From assembly GCF_021044425.1 (NCBI RefSeq), contig NZ_JAJNEC010000006.1, forward strand, positions 248,001 to 312,000: a stretch of DNA of 64,000 nucleotides, written 5' to 3'. The notes beneath the pieces are model-generated. The model was not told where the DNA came from and did not search any database. It saw only the letters and a program-made list of their open reading frames with translations. Below, one piece after another: positions 7,880 through 16,290 of this stretch (position 1 is the first letter of the stretch; each line of letters begins with the position of its first letter). Origin of the DNA: Niabella pedocola. Lineage in GTDB: Bacteria; Bacteroidota; Bacteroidia; Chitinophagales; Chitinophagaceae. A program made the position numbers and the translations under genes.

Positions 7880-8312
7880 GACGCACTGATTATTTAGTCA
7901 TTTAAAGCTTAGTGGAAAACGAGTAAAGCAATCTGCGGATCAGCGGCCTTCAAAAAAGCACATAACGTCGGGTTCATCCAAGATATTATTATAGGGCCGC
8001 AGATGCGATGATTATTTAGTCATTTAAAGCTCAGCGGAAACGCGTAAAGCAATCTGCGAATCAGCGGCATTAAAAAAGTACATAACGTCCGGCTCTTCCA
8101 AGATATTATTATAGGGCTGCAGATGCGCTGATTATTTAGTCATTTAAGCTCAGCGGAAAACGTGCGAAACAATCTGTGAATCAGCGGCATTAAAAAAAAG
8201 TACATAACGTCGGGTTCTTCCAGGATATTATTATAGGGCTGCAGATGCGCCGATTATTTAGTCACTTAAGGTTCAGCGGAAACGAGTAAAGAAATCTGCG
8301 AATCAGCGGCGG
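7880..8312. repeat. Tandem array, about 3.5 copies of a 120-122 bp unit with hairpin potential
   Basis: GATTATTTAGTCA marks the copies at 7888, 8010, 8130 and 8252, giving periods of 122, 120 and 122. The 602-base gap (7854-8455) between murU and araC is mostly this array. Within a unit, an 18-base arm (for example 7996-8013) is matched at 14 or 15 of 18 positions by the reverse complement of a second arm (8051-8068), across a 37-base loop. Each copy could thus fold as an imperfect stem-loop. No frame in it looks coding. Small indels between copies argue for drift rather than selection on a protein. Confidence 0.88.
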
Positions 8313-8430
8313 TGCCTGAACGCTCTAAATAAAGTGTACAAAACGTACCGGCGCCGTCCAGGAGCACACAAAGTAGCGTCCGGAACGTATTGAATGACTT
8401 CCTGGCATATTGGCCTTTGCCTCTCCGTTT

Positions 8431-8446
8431 TGTTTGATTTCTGTAA
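8431..8446 (+). promoter_or_regulatory. Candidate operator upstream of the AraC regulator
   Basis: TGTTTGATTTCTGTAA here recurs with one mismatch at 9361-9376, upstream of the adjacent MFS gene. It overlaps the putative -7 box of the regulator (8444-8451), a position expected for autorepression. AraC-family binding is inferred from the shared motif and gene neighbourhood. Confidence 0.5.
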
Positions 8447-8451
8447 CTTTG
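8444..8451 (+). promoter_or_regulatory. -7 box of the AraC-family gene
   Basis: TAACTTTG fits TAnnTTTG and ends 4 bases before the ATG at 8456. A TTTG at 8416-8419 lies 24 bases upstream and could serve as the -33 element. Use of this promoter would give a leaderless or nearly leaderless mRNA. Confidence 0.45.
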
Positions 8452-8455
8452 ATCA

Positions 8456-9367
8456 ATGGAAAAGCCAGAAACCGTCGAAGCGTTTTATAAACGGATCAAT
8501 CATAATACCTCCAGGCTCTCCCTGCATAATGTAGGCCTGGGTCTGGGGCATTTCAATATCTTTCCAAGATCATTCTGTTCCCCGCATACCAGTTATTCCA
8601 GGCGCGATTATTACAAAGTTTCGTATATCATCGGCACCGGAAAATTGTATTATGCCAATCAGTGGATCTATATCGACCGGCCCGCACTCATGTTCTCCAA
8701 TCCGCTGGTGCCCTATTCATGGGAGGCGGAATCTGCAGAGCAGGGGGGATGGTTCTGTTTGTTCACCGAAGAATTTATCCGGCACGATGAGCGGATGATC
8801 AGCCTCCAGGACGCTCCTTTGTTCAAGGCCGGCGCCCGCCCGGTTTACTTTTTAAATGAGCAACAGCAGGAGGAGATCGGCAATATCTTCCGGAAAATGC
8901 AGCAGGAACTGCAGTCGGACTATGTGCATAAGTTCAGCGTATTACGCAATTATCTGCACCTGGTAATCCATGAGGCTATGAAATGGAGTGCTACAGACCG
9001 GTTTGAAAAGCCGGTCAATGCCAGTGCCCGCATCACGCATTTATTCCTGGAACTGCTGGAACGCCAGTTTCCCATCGATGCGCCCGATCTTACATTACAG
9101 CTACATACCCCGCAGCAATATGCTCACCAGTTGTCTGTGCATGTCAACCACCTCAACCGGTCGGTGAAGGAAACTACGGGTAAAACCACCTCCGCGCTTA
9201 TTTCAGACCGTGTACTAAAGGAAGCGGTAGCCCTTTTAAGGCATTCCGACTGGAATATTTCAGAGATCGCCTATAGCCTCGGGTTTGAATATCCGGCGCA
9301 TTTTACTAATTTTTATAAAAAGAAGACGGGTCAAAGTCCCGCAGCCCAGCGAAAGGCAATTGTTTGA
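8456..9367 (+). CDS. AraC family transcriptional regulator
   Basis: The 303 residues split into an N-terminal cupin-like sensor (about 1-190) and a C-terminal double helix-turn-helix DNA-binding domain (about 195-300). The latter ends with the typical IAYSLGFEYPAHFTNFYKKKTGQSPAAQRK signature (about residues 265-296). The N-terminal half follows the Bacteroidota pattern of regulators that control a linked transporter or reductase. A 16-base motif is shared by the upstream regions of this gene and the following MFS gene; the second copy overlaps this gene's own TGA. Control of both genes by this protein is inferred. The ligand is unknown. Confidence 0.9.
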   Translation: MEKPETVEAFYKRINHNTSRLSLHNVGLGLGHFNIFPRSFCSPHTSYSRRDYYKVSYIIGTGKLYYANQWIYIDRPALMFSNPLVPYSWEAESAEQGGWFCLFTEEFIRHDERMISLQDAPLFKAGARPVYFLNEQQQEEIGNIFRKMQQELQSDYVHKFSVLRNYLHLVIHEAMKWSATDRFEKPVNASARITHLFLELLERQFPIDAPDLTLQLHTPQQYAHQLSVHVNHLNRSVKETTGKTTSALISDRVLKEAVALLRHSDWNISEIAYSLGFEYPAHFTNFYKKKTGQSPAAQRKAIV

Positions 9368-9403
9368 TTTTTGTAAGTAATGGTTTGATTGGGGTAACCC
9401 CAA
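9361..9403 (+). promoter_or_regulatory. Candidate AraC operator and palindrome before the MFS gene
   Basis: TGTTTGATTTTTGTAA (9361-9376) repeats the motif found at 8431. A second GTTTGATT at 9383 lies exactly 21 bases from the first (9362), the two-helical-turn spacing typical of AraC-family direct-repeat sites. It runs into a TTGGGG-TAA-CCCCAA palindrome (9389-9403). The first copy overlaps the stop codon of the regulator. Confidence 0.5.
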
Positions 9404-9419
9404 AACAATCAGGCCCCTC

Positions 9420-9427
9420 TAATTTTG
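9420..9427 (+). promoter_or_regulatory. -7 box of the MFS gene
   Basis: TAATTTTG fits TAnnTTTG, 17 bases before the ATG at 9445. No TTG lies at the usual distance upstream, consistent with a promoter that needs an activator bound at 9361-9403. Confidence 0.45.
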
Positions 9428-9444
9428 TGGTGTAAAACAACCAC

Positions 9445-10683
9445 ATGATTCCAACGCAATCAATGATAGCCCGTCAGCAACAACCCGGTGTAAAACGGCT
9501 GCAGGAAAAGAACAAAAAAGCAGCAACCCTGATCTCGTTTTTGCTCATTCCGCTGTCCGGACTGATCACGGATATCTATATCCCTTCCATGCCGCATATG
9601 GCGCAGGAACTGCACCGGCCGGAAGGAGCCATTCAGCTTACGTTAACTCTTTTCCTGGTTAGCTATGGCCTGGCACAGTTTATTACCGGCAGCCTGATCG
9701 ACAGCTACGGCCGGTTTCGCCTTACACTGGTTTCATTGGTGGTTTTTATTGCCAGTAATTTTGTGATCATTTTTACCAAACAGATCGAACTCATATATGC
9801 TATGCGCATCGTACAGGGCATTACCACCGGGTTTATCATTGTGGCCAAACGGGCATTTTTTGTGGATGTATATGAAGGGGAAGAACGGAAACACTACCTC
9901 AGCCTGATGTCCATCGTCTGGTCTTCTGCACCGGTGATCGCACCGTTTATCGGCGGCTACCTGCAGCTGTATTTTAACTGGCAGGCCAATTTCTATGTGC
10001 TGGCCATTTACGGCACATTGATGTTGATACTGGAATGGATCTTTTCCGGAGAAACGGTGCCGGTATACCGTTCTTTTAAATGGAATGCGGTATTGAAAGA
10101 CTACCGGTTTATGATGCGTAGCCGCACATTTGCCTATGGCTTGCTGATCTGTGGCCTGTGTTACGGAACCACAATGATCTTTGGTTTGGCGGGGGCGTTT
10201 ATTATCGAACACCAGATGCATTATTCATCAGTGGTGGCAGGGTATGGCGCCCTGGTAATGGGCCTCGCCTGGATGTGCGGCGGCTTCCTGGGAAAAGCCA
10301 GTTTAAACAAGGCCTTCCTGCCCAAGTTAAGAAGGAGCAACGCCGCGCAGCTGCTGTTTACCATCGGGATGATCGTAACAGCTATATGGCTTCAAAACCT
10401 CTATACACTGTTACTCTTCGCATTCCTCATTCATGTATGCGTAGGGTTTATCTTCAACAATTATTTCGCCTATTGCCTGGGAAGATTTCCACAGATGGCG
10501 GGCCTGGCCAGCGGACTGAGCGGAGGTGCCAACTTTATTGTTACAGCGGTTACCAGTTACACCGTTGTAGGAATTTTGCGTCCGCAGTCGCAGGCAGTAC
10601 TGGGGTATGGGTACCTTGCTATGGGGGTCATCGCGTTGCTGATCTTACAGTTGCTGGTCAAAAAACAACAGGAGCCGGTTTAA
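9445..10683 (+). CDS. MFS transporter, Bcr/CflA-like (DHA1) drug exporter
   Basis: The 412 residues form about twelve hydrophobic segments after a 30-residue cytoplasmic N-terminus. The first segment contains GLITDIYIPSMP, resembling the D-x-Y-x-P-x-x-P signature of Bcr/CflA multidrug exporters. The loop between segments 2 and 3 has GSLIDSYGRFR, equivalent to MFS motif A (G-x3-D-x2-G-R). Proton-driven export of a small toxic compound through the inner membrane is expected, but the substrate is unknown. It follows the AraC gene by 77 bases that hold the candidate operator, and is followed by an aldo/keto reductase. The three may form a detoxification or efflux module. Confidence 0.87.
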   Translation: MIPTQSMIARQQQPGVKRLQEKNKKAATLISFLLIPLSGLITDIYIPSMPHMAQELHRPEGAIQLTLTLFLVSYGLAQFITGSLIDSYGRFRLTLVSLVVFIASNFVIIFTKQIELIYAMRIVQGITTGFIIVAKRAFFVDVYEGEERKHYLSLMSIVWSSAPVIAPFIGGYLQLYFNWQANFYVLAIYGTLMLILEWIFSGETVPVYRSFKWNAVLKDYRFMMRSRTFAYGLLICGLCYGTTMIFGLAGAFIIEHQMHYSSVVAGYGALVMGLAWMCGGFLGKASLNKAFLPKLRRSNAAQLLFTIGMIVTAIWLQNLYTLLLFAFLIHVCVGFIFNNYFAYCLGRFPQMAGLASGLSGGANFIVTAVTSYTVVGILRPQSQAVLGYGYLAMGVIALLILQLLVKKQQEPV

Positions 10684-10817
10684 ACCCGTATTTATTTTTA
10701 TGGCGCCGGCTGCAGTACAGGTGGCGGCCGGGTTGCTACGCTCAGTTCATCGTTCCCCTAACGATCGCTGAAAACAGTTTACTGAACCACCTATCAATGC
10801 TCACTAAATAAAAAAAT

Positions 10818-11819
10818 ATGCAATACAGAAAATTAGGAACAACAGGAGAAAGCCTTTCCGCTGTCGGACTGGGTTGTATGGGCATGAGCTTTGCCTATGG
10901 CCCTACTGATGATGCCGAAAGCATTGCTACATTGCACAAGGCGCTGGACCTGGGCATTAACTTCTGGGATACGGCAGATATGTATGCCAATGGAGCCAAC
11001 GAAGAACTGATCTCCAGGGTGCTTGTGCCCAACCGTGATAAGGTATTTATTGCAACTAAATTCGGATTCCGGTTTAAGGATGGGGTTGCGGGGCCCAGCA
11101 GTGCAGGCGGCACATATTTCGACGGCCGGCCCGAATGGCTGAAACAGGCGGTGGACAAGAGTTTGCAGCGGTTAAAGATTGACACCATTGATCTGTACTA
11201 TGCCCACCGGATTGACCCCAATGTGCCGGTTGAGGAAATGGTAGGTGCCATGGCCGAACTTGTAAAGCTGGGGAAAGTACGTTACCTCGGGTTGAGTGAA
11301 GCCTCGGCAGCCTCCATCCGGAAGGCGCATGCGGTACACCCGATTGCAGCGTTACAAAGTGAATATTCCATTCTTACGAGAGATGTGGAAGGCACCATCC
11401 TTAACACGGTCCGGGAACTGGGTATTACACTGGTACCATATTCACCGCTGGCAAGAGGCCTGGTAACCCACACCCTGGATACCAGCACACTGGCAGAAAA
11501 TGATTTCAGACGAACATTGCCCCGTTACCAGGAGGCCGTGGCAGATAACAATAAGCGGCTGGTGGAAGCATTTGCTGCTTTGGCATCGGATAAAAATTGT
11601 ACACCGGCGCAGCTGGCCCTGGCCTGGGTGCTGGCGCAGGGCAATGACATCATCCCCATTCCCGGCACCAAGAAAAGAAAATACCTGGAGGAGAACGCCG
11701 GTGCCGTGGATGTTGTTTTAACCACAGCAGACCTGGATGCGATCGACGCGCTGGTAAAAAAATATCCGGATACCGGTGCCCGTTACAGCGAAGGCGCCAT
11801 GAAGCTGGTAAACCATTAG
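10818..11819 (+). CDS. Aldo/keto reductase (YajO/PLR-like subfamily)
   Basis: The 333 residues form a (beta/alpha)8 NADPH-dependent oxidoreductase. The tetrad is visible: Asp in FWDTADMYANG (about residue 52), Tyr a few residues later, Lys in FIATKFGF (about residue 80) and His in YYAHRIDP (about 129). The NADP-binding end has IIPIPGTKKRKYLEEN (about 278-293). Such enzymes reduce aldehydes and ketones with broad specificity. The gene follows the MFS exporter in the same direction after 134 bases and ends at a strong terminator, so it could be the last gene of an araC-regulated detoxification unit. The upstream gap shows no copy of the araC motif. Confidence 0.93.
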   Translation: MQYRKLGTTGESLSAVGLGCMGMSFAYGPTDDAESIATLHKALDLGINFWDTADMYANGANEELISRVLVPNRDKVFIATKFGFRFKDGVAGPSSAGGTYFDGRPEWLKQAVDKSLQRLKIDTIDLYYAHRIDPNVPVEEMVGAMAELVKLGKVRYLGLSEASAASIRKAHAVHPIAALQSEYSILTRDVEGTILNTVRELGITLVPYSPLARGLVTHTLDTSTLAENDFRRTLPRYQEAVADNNKRLVEAFAALASDKNCTPAQLALAWVLAQGNDIIPIPGTKKRKYLEENAGAVDVVLTTADLDAIDALVKKYPDTGARYSEGAMKLVNH

Positions 11820-11836
11820 TACGACCAGCCGCGGGT

Positions 11837-11876
11837 CAGCTCTGTAAGATTTTGAAAACCTTACAGAGCTGGCTTT
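11837..11876 (+). terminator. Intrinsic terminator after the aldo/keto reductase
   Basis: A perfect 12-bp stem, CAGCTCTGTAAG (11837-11848) with CTTACAGAGCTG (11860-11871), and an 11-base loop are followed by a T-rich run. It lies 17 bases after the reductase stop. The rest of the 385-base gap to 12204 shows only the tiny frame noted at 12022. Confidence 0.88.
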
Positions 11877-12021
11877 TTGCCTGTTTTTAATATATGCCTG
11901 ATCAACCTGTGCATTCATAAAATCCTATGGAGCGCTTTGGGTTTGTAAAGAAACGTTAATATCCTGTAGCCTTGTTGCAACGGAACTGTTACCCGCCGTC
12001 TTCATCGCAAAGCTTAAAACA

Positions 12022-12099
12022 ATGCGTGTATTAATCTTTCTGGCGCTGCTTCCGTTTGCATGCCGGCTGAAAAAGCAGTATATCGGTCATATTCTGTAA
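12022..12099 (+). CDS. Tiny lipoprotein-signal-like reading frame, 25 residues
   Basis: ATG to TAA encodes MRVLIFLALLPFAC followed by 11 polar residues. The start looks like a lipoprotein signal peptide with a lipobox-like L-P-F-A-C and almost no mature part. It could be a remnant of a lost lipoprotein, a small lipopeptide or chance. There is no promoter or ribosome-binding evidence, so it is reported at low confidence for completeness of this 385-base gap. Confidence 0.2.
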   Translation: MRVLIFLALLPFACRLKKQYIGHIL

Positions 12100-12204
12100 A
12101 CGGACCTTTTGTACAGTCCTGGAGCAGTTTGTCATATTTTGCCGGGTGCAAATGGCAAAAGAGCTATTATTTTGCTATTTTCATCCGGTAAATATTGATA
12201 TTAT

Positions 12205-14154
12205 ATGAAGAAAAGCAGCCTGCTGGCGATTTTTACGCTGGCATTCGTTTTTGTTGAGGCACAATCCAAATACAGTCATACGGAAGCATTTGCCCCCTTT
12301 TTCTATCCGTCACCGGGCAATGAGTACCGGAGCGCATCCGGGGAGCCCGGCCCCAAATACTGGCAGAACCGTGCTGATTATACGATCAGCGCCACCCTCG
12401 ATACGGCAGGTCATACCGTTTCTGCAAAAGTAGAGATCCTGTATACCAACAATAGTCCGGATAATTTAAAATTCCTTTGGTTGCAAACAGATCAGAACGC
12501 ATACCGGAAAGATTCCCGGGCAACCGCCACTACAACCGCCTCCGGCGGGCGCTGGGCCAATGCTATGTTTACCGAAGGCGAGGTGATCCGGTCGGTAGCA
12601 ATTGAAGAAAATGGCAAAAAGTATACACCGGAATATACCACCACCGACACCCGTACACAGGTATGGTTGGGCAGTCCGCTCAGGGCTTCCGGTGGAAAAA
12701 TAAAACTGACCATTGAGTATGCCTTCCAGATTCCGGAATACGGCAGCGACCGTATGGGAAGACTCAATACAAAGAACGGATGGATCTATGAGGTTGCCCA
12801 ATGGTTTCCGCGGATGGCCGTGTACGACGATATCCAGGGGTGGAATGTGCTTCCCTATCTCGGGCAGGGTGAGTTTTATCTGGAGTATGGGGATATCAAT
12901 TTTAATATCACCGCTCCGGCCAATATGATCGTTGTAGGCTCTGGTGAGTTGCTGAACCCCGCTGAATGTTTTACTCCGGAAGAAGCCAAGCGGTATGCCG
13001 CCGCAAAACTCAGTGATAAAACAACGATGATCCGCGATGCCGCAGCAATCGGAAAAGGGGGCATCAGTGCAAAAAAAGGACAAACCACCTGGAAGTTCAG
13101 GATCCAGAATACAAGGGATGCGGCCTGGGGCGCATCTGCTGCATTTGTACTGGATGGTGCAAAAATAGACCTGCCCAGTGGTAAAAAATCGCTGGCATTA
13201 AGTGCCTACCCCGTTGAGTCTATCGGGGCCAATGGCTGGCAGCGCAGCACCGAGATGGTAAAGGGATCGCTCGAATTTTACTCCCGGCAGTTGTTCGAAT
13301 TCCCCTACCCGGTAGCTACCAATGTAGCGGGTATTGTAGGCGGAATGGAGTATCCGGGTATTGTATTTTGCAGTTATAAGGCAATGGGCAGCGAACTTTG
13401 GGGCGTAACGGATCATGAGTTCGGGCATACCTGGTTCCCCATGATCGTGGGCAGCAATGAACGCAAGTATGCCTGGATGGACGAAGGGTTTAATACCTTT
13501 ATCAACGACCTGTCCAGCGCAGCGTTTAATAAAGGTGAATTTAAAAAACAGAGTTATTTTGATGATCCGGCAGCTGCCAAAACCGTTCAATCTATTTTCG
13601 CTGATGCCAGTGATATTCTACTTACCGAGCCGGATGTGGTGCAGCAGGCCAACCTGGGAAATACAGCTTACTTTAAGCCATCATTAATGTTGCATGCGCT
13701 CAGGAATACGGCGCTGGGTGAAAAACGATTTGATGCCGCCTTCCGGGAATACATCAGCCGGTGGGCATTTAAGCATCCTACTCCCTGGGATTTTTTCCGT
13801 ACAATGGAGAACGTGGGTGGAGAAGACCTGGGCTGGTTCTGGAGAGGCTGGGTGTTTAATAACTGGAGAATTGATCAGGCGGTGCGCGGTGTAAAATATA
13901 AGAATGGGATACCTGCCAATGGTGCACAGATCACCCTTGAGAACCTGGAGCAGATGCCCATGCCGGTAACCGTCCTTGTAAAGGAAAGCAATGGAAAGCA
14001 GCAAACCATTAACCTGCCGGTGGAGATATGGCAACGTGGCAACGCATATACGTTTGAGGTAGCTACCACCACACCGGTTACAGAAGTGACCATTGACCCC
14101 GATAAAAAAGTACTGGACTGGGACCGGACTAACAATACCTGGATCCGGAAATAA
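12205..14154 (+). CDS. M1 family metallopeptidase, secreted
   Basis: The 649 residues begin with a signal peptide (MKKSSLLAIFTLAFVFVEAQ). An N-terminal beta-rich domain is followed by the thermolysin-like catalytic domain. Zinc ligands are H404 and H408 of HEFGH and E427, exactly 18 residues after the second His, in WMDEGFN, with GGMEYPG upstream as the family's substrate-anchoring G-x-M-E-x motif. This places it in gluzincin family M1 (aminopeptidase N-like). The length fits the two-domain Bacteroidota variants that lack the long C-terminal helical domain. A periplasmic or outer-surface peptide-degrading role is inferred. It stands alone, ending at a terminator shared with the convergent DinB gene. 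Confidence 0.92.
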   Translation: MKKSSLLAIFTLAFVFVEAQSKYSHTEAFAPFFYPSPGNEYRSASGEPGPKYWQNRADYTISATLDTAGHTVSAKVEILYTNNSPDNLKFLWLQTDQNAYRKDSRATATTTASGGRWANAMFTEGEVIRSVAIEENGKKYTPEYTTTDTRTQVWLGSPLRASGGKIKLTIEYAFQIPEYGSDRMGRLNTKNGWIYEVAQWFPRMAVYDDIQGWNVLPYLGQGEFYLEYGDINFNITAPANMIVVGSGELLNPAECFTPEEAKRYAAAKLSDKTTMIRDAAAIGKGGISAKKGQTTWKFRIQNTRDAAWGASAAFVLDGAKIDLPSGKKSLALSAYPVESIGANGWQRSTEMVKGSLEFYSRQLFEFPYPVATNVAGIVGGMEYPGIVFCSYKAMGSELWGVTDHEFGHTWFPMIVGSNERKYAWMDEGFNTFINDLSSAAFNKGEFKKQSYFDDPAAAKTVQSIFADASDILLTEPDVVQQANLGNTAYFKPSLMLHALRNTALGEKRFDAAFREYISRWAFKHPTPWDFFRTMENVGGEDLGWFWRGWVFNNWRIDQAVRGVKYKNGIPANGAQITLENLEQMPMPVTVLVKESNGKQQTINLPVEIWQRGNAYTFEVATTTPVTEVTIDPDKKVLDWDRTNNTWIRK

Positions 14155-14170
14155 AGAATAAGAAATAATG

Positions 14171-14206
14171 AAAGCGGCTGCTTTTTAATAGAGCAGCCGC
14201 TTTTTA
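14171..14206. terminator. Bidirectional terminator between M1 peptidase and DinB gene
   Basis: AAAGCGGCTGCT (14171-14182) pairs perfectly with AGCAGCCGCTTT (14192-14203), with a T-run on the plus strand. The A-rich flank on the left gives Ts on the minus strand, so it can serve both convergent genes. Confidence 0.85.
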
Positions 14207-14248
14207 TTGCAGCGGAGGAAGCTGCTGTTATCTGAAAGAATGCGCATG

Positions 14249-14911
14249 TTATTCTGATGAGGGTTTACTTCCCGGTAACCTGCTTTTTAAGAACGCAATC
14301 TGACCCCGGTGATTCGACTCGTGCTCGCATACATGAAACCATTTCCAGTAGGTATTCAGCGGGCGGTCTGGTTTCGACCATTTCGGATCCACCGCCATCA
14401 GCCAGGCGTCGTCTTTTTCTTTAAATGCGGCCAGCGTCTTGCTTCTTACTGCTGCAATCAGATCCAGGTAATAACCAATATCGTTGCCTTTAATTTCCTT
14501 ACGGCCTTTATCGCCCAGTTCCATAGGAGCTTCCCATAGCTTTTTTTCCTCCGCGTTAAACTCCTGGCGACCTTCAAAGGTGTTGATCTGGTAAAATGTT
14601 TCCGTAGCACCTAAATGCATAACCAATGCCGCAATGGTATTCGCATGGGGATCAAAAAGAAAATCGATCTGTTCCCTGTTCAGTTTCTGCACGGCCTGGA
14701 TTACCGTGTACCGGTTATAGTTCAGCATCGATACAAGAGTTCCGATCTGCGGGGTATAACCCTTTACCGGCCCGATTGTAAAAAGCGCTTCATCGTTTGG
14801 TGTACGGCTGTGGGGTATACCTGCCGGCGCTGTCAGGGGCAACAAGGTGCCCAACGTACATACTGCGCTGTTGATAAGAAAGTTTCTGCGGTTGGATCGA
14901 AGGGGTTGCAT
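14249..14911 (-). CDS. DinB family protein with an N-terminal export signal
   Basis: The ATG at 14911 gives 220 residues. The frame stays open further upstream, but that part lacks protein-like character. The N-terminus MQPLRSNRRNFLINSAV has an N-R-R-x-F-L twin-arginine-like motif followed by a hydrophobic stretch, so export through Tat is possible. The rest is a four-helix DinB-like bundle, with metal-binding candidate histidines in VMHLGATE (about residue 120) and in HVCEHESNHRGQI (about 195-207; H-E-x-x-H-R-GQ is the usual DinB C-terminal pattern). DinB-fold proteins include thiol-dependent and metal-dependent transferases, and the activity here is unknown. It lies 52 bases downstream of the pentapeptide gene and is likely co-transcribed. 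Confidence 0.8.
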   Translation of the reverse strand: MQPLRSNRRNFLINSAVCTLGTLLPLTAPAGIPHSRTPNDEALFTIGPVKGYTPQIGTLVSMLNYNRYTVIQAVQKLNREQIDFLFDPHANTIAALVMHLGATETFYQINTFEGRQEFNAEEKKLWEAPMELGDKGRKEIKGNDIGYYLDLIAAVRSKTLAAFKEKDDAWLMAVDPKWSKPDRPLNTYWKWFHVCEHESNHRGQIAFLKSRLPGSKPSSE

Positions 14912-14963
14912 GGTGTATAAGTTTAGAAATGAGTAATAATAACCCCTTACAAGGTACAATAAA

Positions 14964-15533
14964 TTACCTAATAATAATACCATACTTATCCAGCAACCCG
15001 GCAATATGCGGGAGACTGAAAACAGCTTTTTTGATCTTGTTGGTTTCCGGGTTGATCCGGTAATGATATGCACTGGAAAGATCCGCTTTTTCAAGGTTGG
15101 TGTTTTCAAACCGGGCACCGGAAAGATCACAGTTGCTGAATACAACGGCACTGCAATCGGCATCCACGAAATCTACTTCCTGCAACAGGCAATCCTGAAA
15201 AGAAATATGTTTCATTTTTACGCTGTAAAAAGAGCTCAGGGTAAGCGTGCTGTTTTCAAACCGCGGAGAAAATAAAAAGGTGTTTGCTTCTTCAAAATGC
15301 ACACCCACCAGTTTGCAATTTTTGAACACCGTATCCCGGAAAGAAGCCTGCCCGATTTGCACTCCGCTAAGATCACAATCTTCAAAACAACAGTCGATAA
15401 AGTTGACGGCAGAGAGATCAGAAGCTGAAAAAACACAACCCTTAAACCGGCACCCCTCATAATCGCCTTTGGGCAATACCTTTTGAACATAGTCCTGCTT
15501 CTCGTAAACCATATCTTCAAAATATCGGCTCAT
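14964..15533 (-). CDS. Pentapeptide repeat protein
   Basis: The 189 residues consist largely of A(D/N)LXX-type pentapeptide repeats forming a right-handed quadrilateral beta-helix, for example CRFKGCVFSASDLSAVNF, CCFEDCDLSGVQIGQASF and DCSAVVFSNCDLSGARFENT. Size and pattern resemble McbG/Qnr-like DNA mimics that protect gyrase from quinolones or toxins. Many chromosomal family members have no known role, so gyrase protection is only a possibility. A TATCTTTG box on the minus strand at 15545-15552 lies 11 bases before the start. The DinB-family gene follows in the same direction. Confidence 0.88.
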   Translation of the reverse strand: MSRYFEDMVYEKQDYVQKVLPKGDYEGCRFKGCVFSASDLSAVNFIDCCFEDCDLSGVQIGQASFRDTVFKNCKLVGVHFEEANTFLFSPRFENSTLTLSSFYSVKMKHISFQDCLLQEVDFVDADCSAVVFSNCDLSGARFENTNLEKADLSSAYHYRINPETNKIKKAVFSLPHIAGLLDKYGIIIR

Positions 15534-15544
15534 ATCTTTTTGAT

Positions 15545-15552
15545 CAAAGATA
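15545..15552 (-). promoter_or_regulatory. -7 box of the pentapeptide/DinB pair
   Basis: TATCTTTG on the minus strand, 11 bases before the ATG at 15533. It overlaps the palindrome TTTTTGATCAAAGA. Confidence 0.45.
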
Positions 15553-15626
15553 GCTTTTCAAAAAACGGGAAATAAAAGTTTATGGAATCCGGAAGGCTTC
15601 TGGTCTAATAGGTAAACGCATACACT

Positions 15627-16202
15627 ATGAGTAGCATGGAAACCATTCTGGAGCCCGTTGGCCGCAAACGCAACAGGGGCGCTGGTTTTAGCCGGTCCGG
15701 CATCAGAATCGATATGACGCCGATGGTAGATCTGGGCTTTCTGCTGATCACGTTTTTTATTTACACAACTGCGATGAGCGATCCTTCTACCATGGATCTG
15801 TTTATGCCCAAGGATGGGCCGCCGGCGCCAACAGCAGCTTCCGGCGCATTAACGATCCTGGTCGGGGATCATGGAAGGCTTGCTTATTACGAGGAGCAGC
15901 TGCAGCCGGACGCATCCAACCTGCATCCGCTTACACCGGTTACATTGCGCACCACGCTGATACGCAAAAAGAAAGCAGTGATGGCGCAGTATGTGCCCGA
16001 TCCGGCTTGCGAAGCAAAGGCGCGGGCGGAACATCGCTCACCGGAAACATGCCGCCAGGGCAAACTGATGGTCATCATAAAGCCGGGTAAAAATGCCGAT
16101 TACAAAACGGTGGTGCAGGTGCTGGATGAAATGCTGGTCAACCGTATCGCACGCTATGCGCTAACGGCACCGGATGCAGAAGAACTGAAGTACATTCCCT
16201 GA
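15627..16202 (+). CDS. exbD: Biopolymer transporter ExbD/TolR
   Basis: The 191 residues comprise a short cytoplasmic N-terminus, one transmembrane helix and a periplasmic domain. The helix begins with IDMTPMVDLGFLLITFFIY (about residues 28-46). It contains the conserved Asp that carries protons in the ExbB/ExbD motor driving TonB-dependent outer-membrane transport. The periplasmic part (about 60-191) contains an insert with two cysteines (DPACEAKARAEH, ETCRQG) that could form a disulfide. TonB follows 88 bases downstream. No exbB is present nearby, so the motor stator must come from elsewhere. A start at the ATG nine bases further in is also possible. Confidence 0.88.
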   Translation: MSSMETILEPVGRKRNRGAGFSRSGIRIDMTPMVDLGFLLITFFIYTTAMSDPSTMDLFMPKDGPPAPTAASGALTILVGDHGRLAYYEEQLQPDASNLHPLTPVTLRTTLIRKKKAVMAQYVPDPACEAKARAEHRSPETCRQGKLMVIIKPGKNADYKTVVQVLDEMLVNRIARYALTAPDAEELKYIP

Positions 16203-16290
16203 TAGATCGTAAGGGTACTGATACTCCCTTTTCTGAACGGCGGTTCGGGAACGGGCCCCGCTATGCATTTTAATAACTAAAACATAAACG

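Noticed and set aside
7880..8312. CRISPR or transposon ends
   Set aside because: Units are directly adjacent without spacers, and no transposase or target-site duplication is seen.
10158..10811. Open frame in another register inside and after the MFS gene
   Set aside because: The MFS frame has membrane segments and family motifs; the other frame has no recognisable domain.
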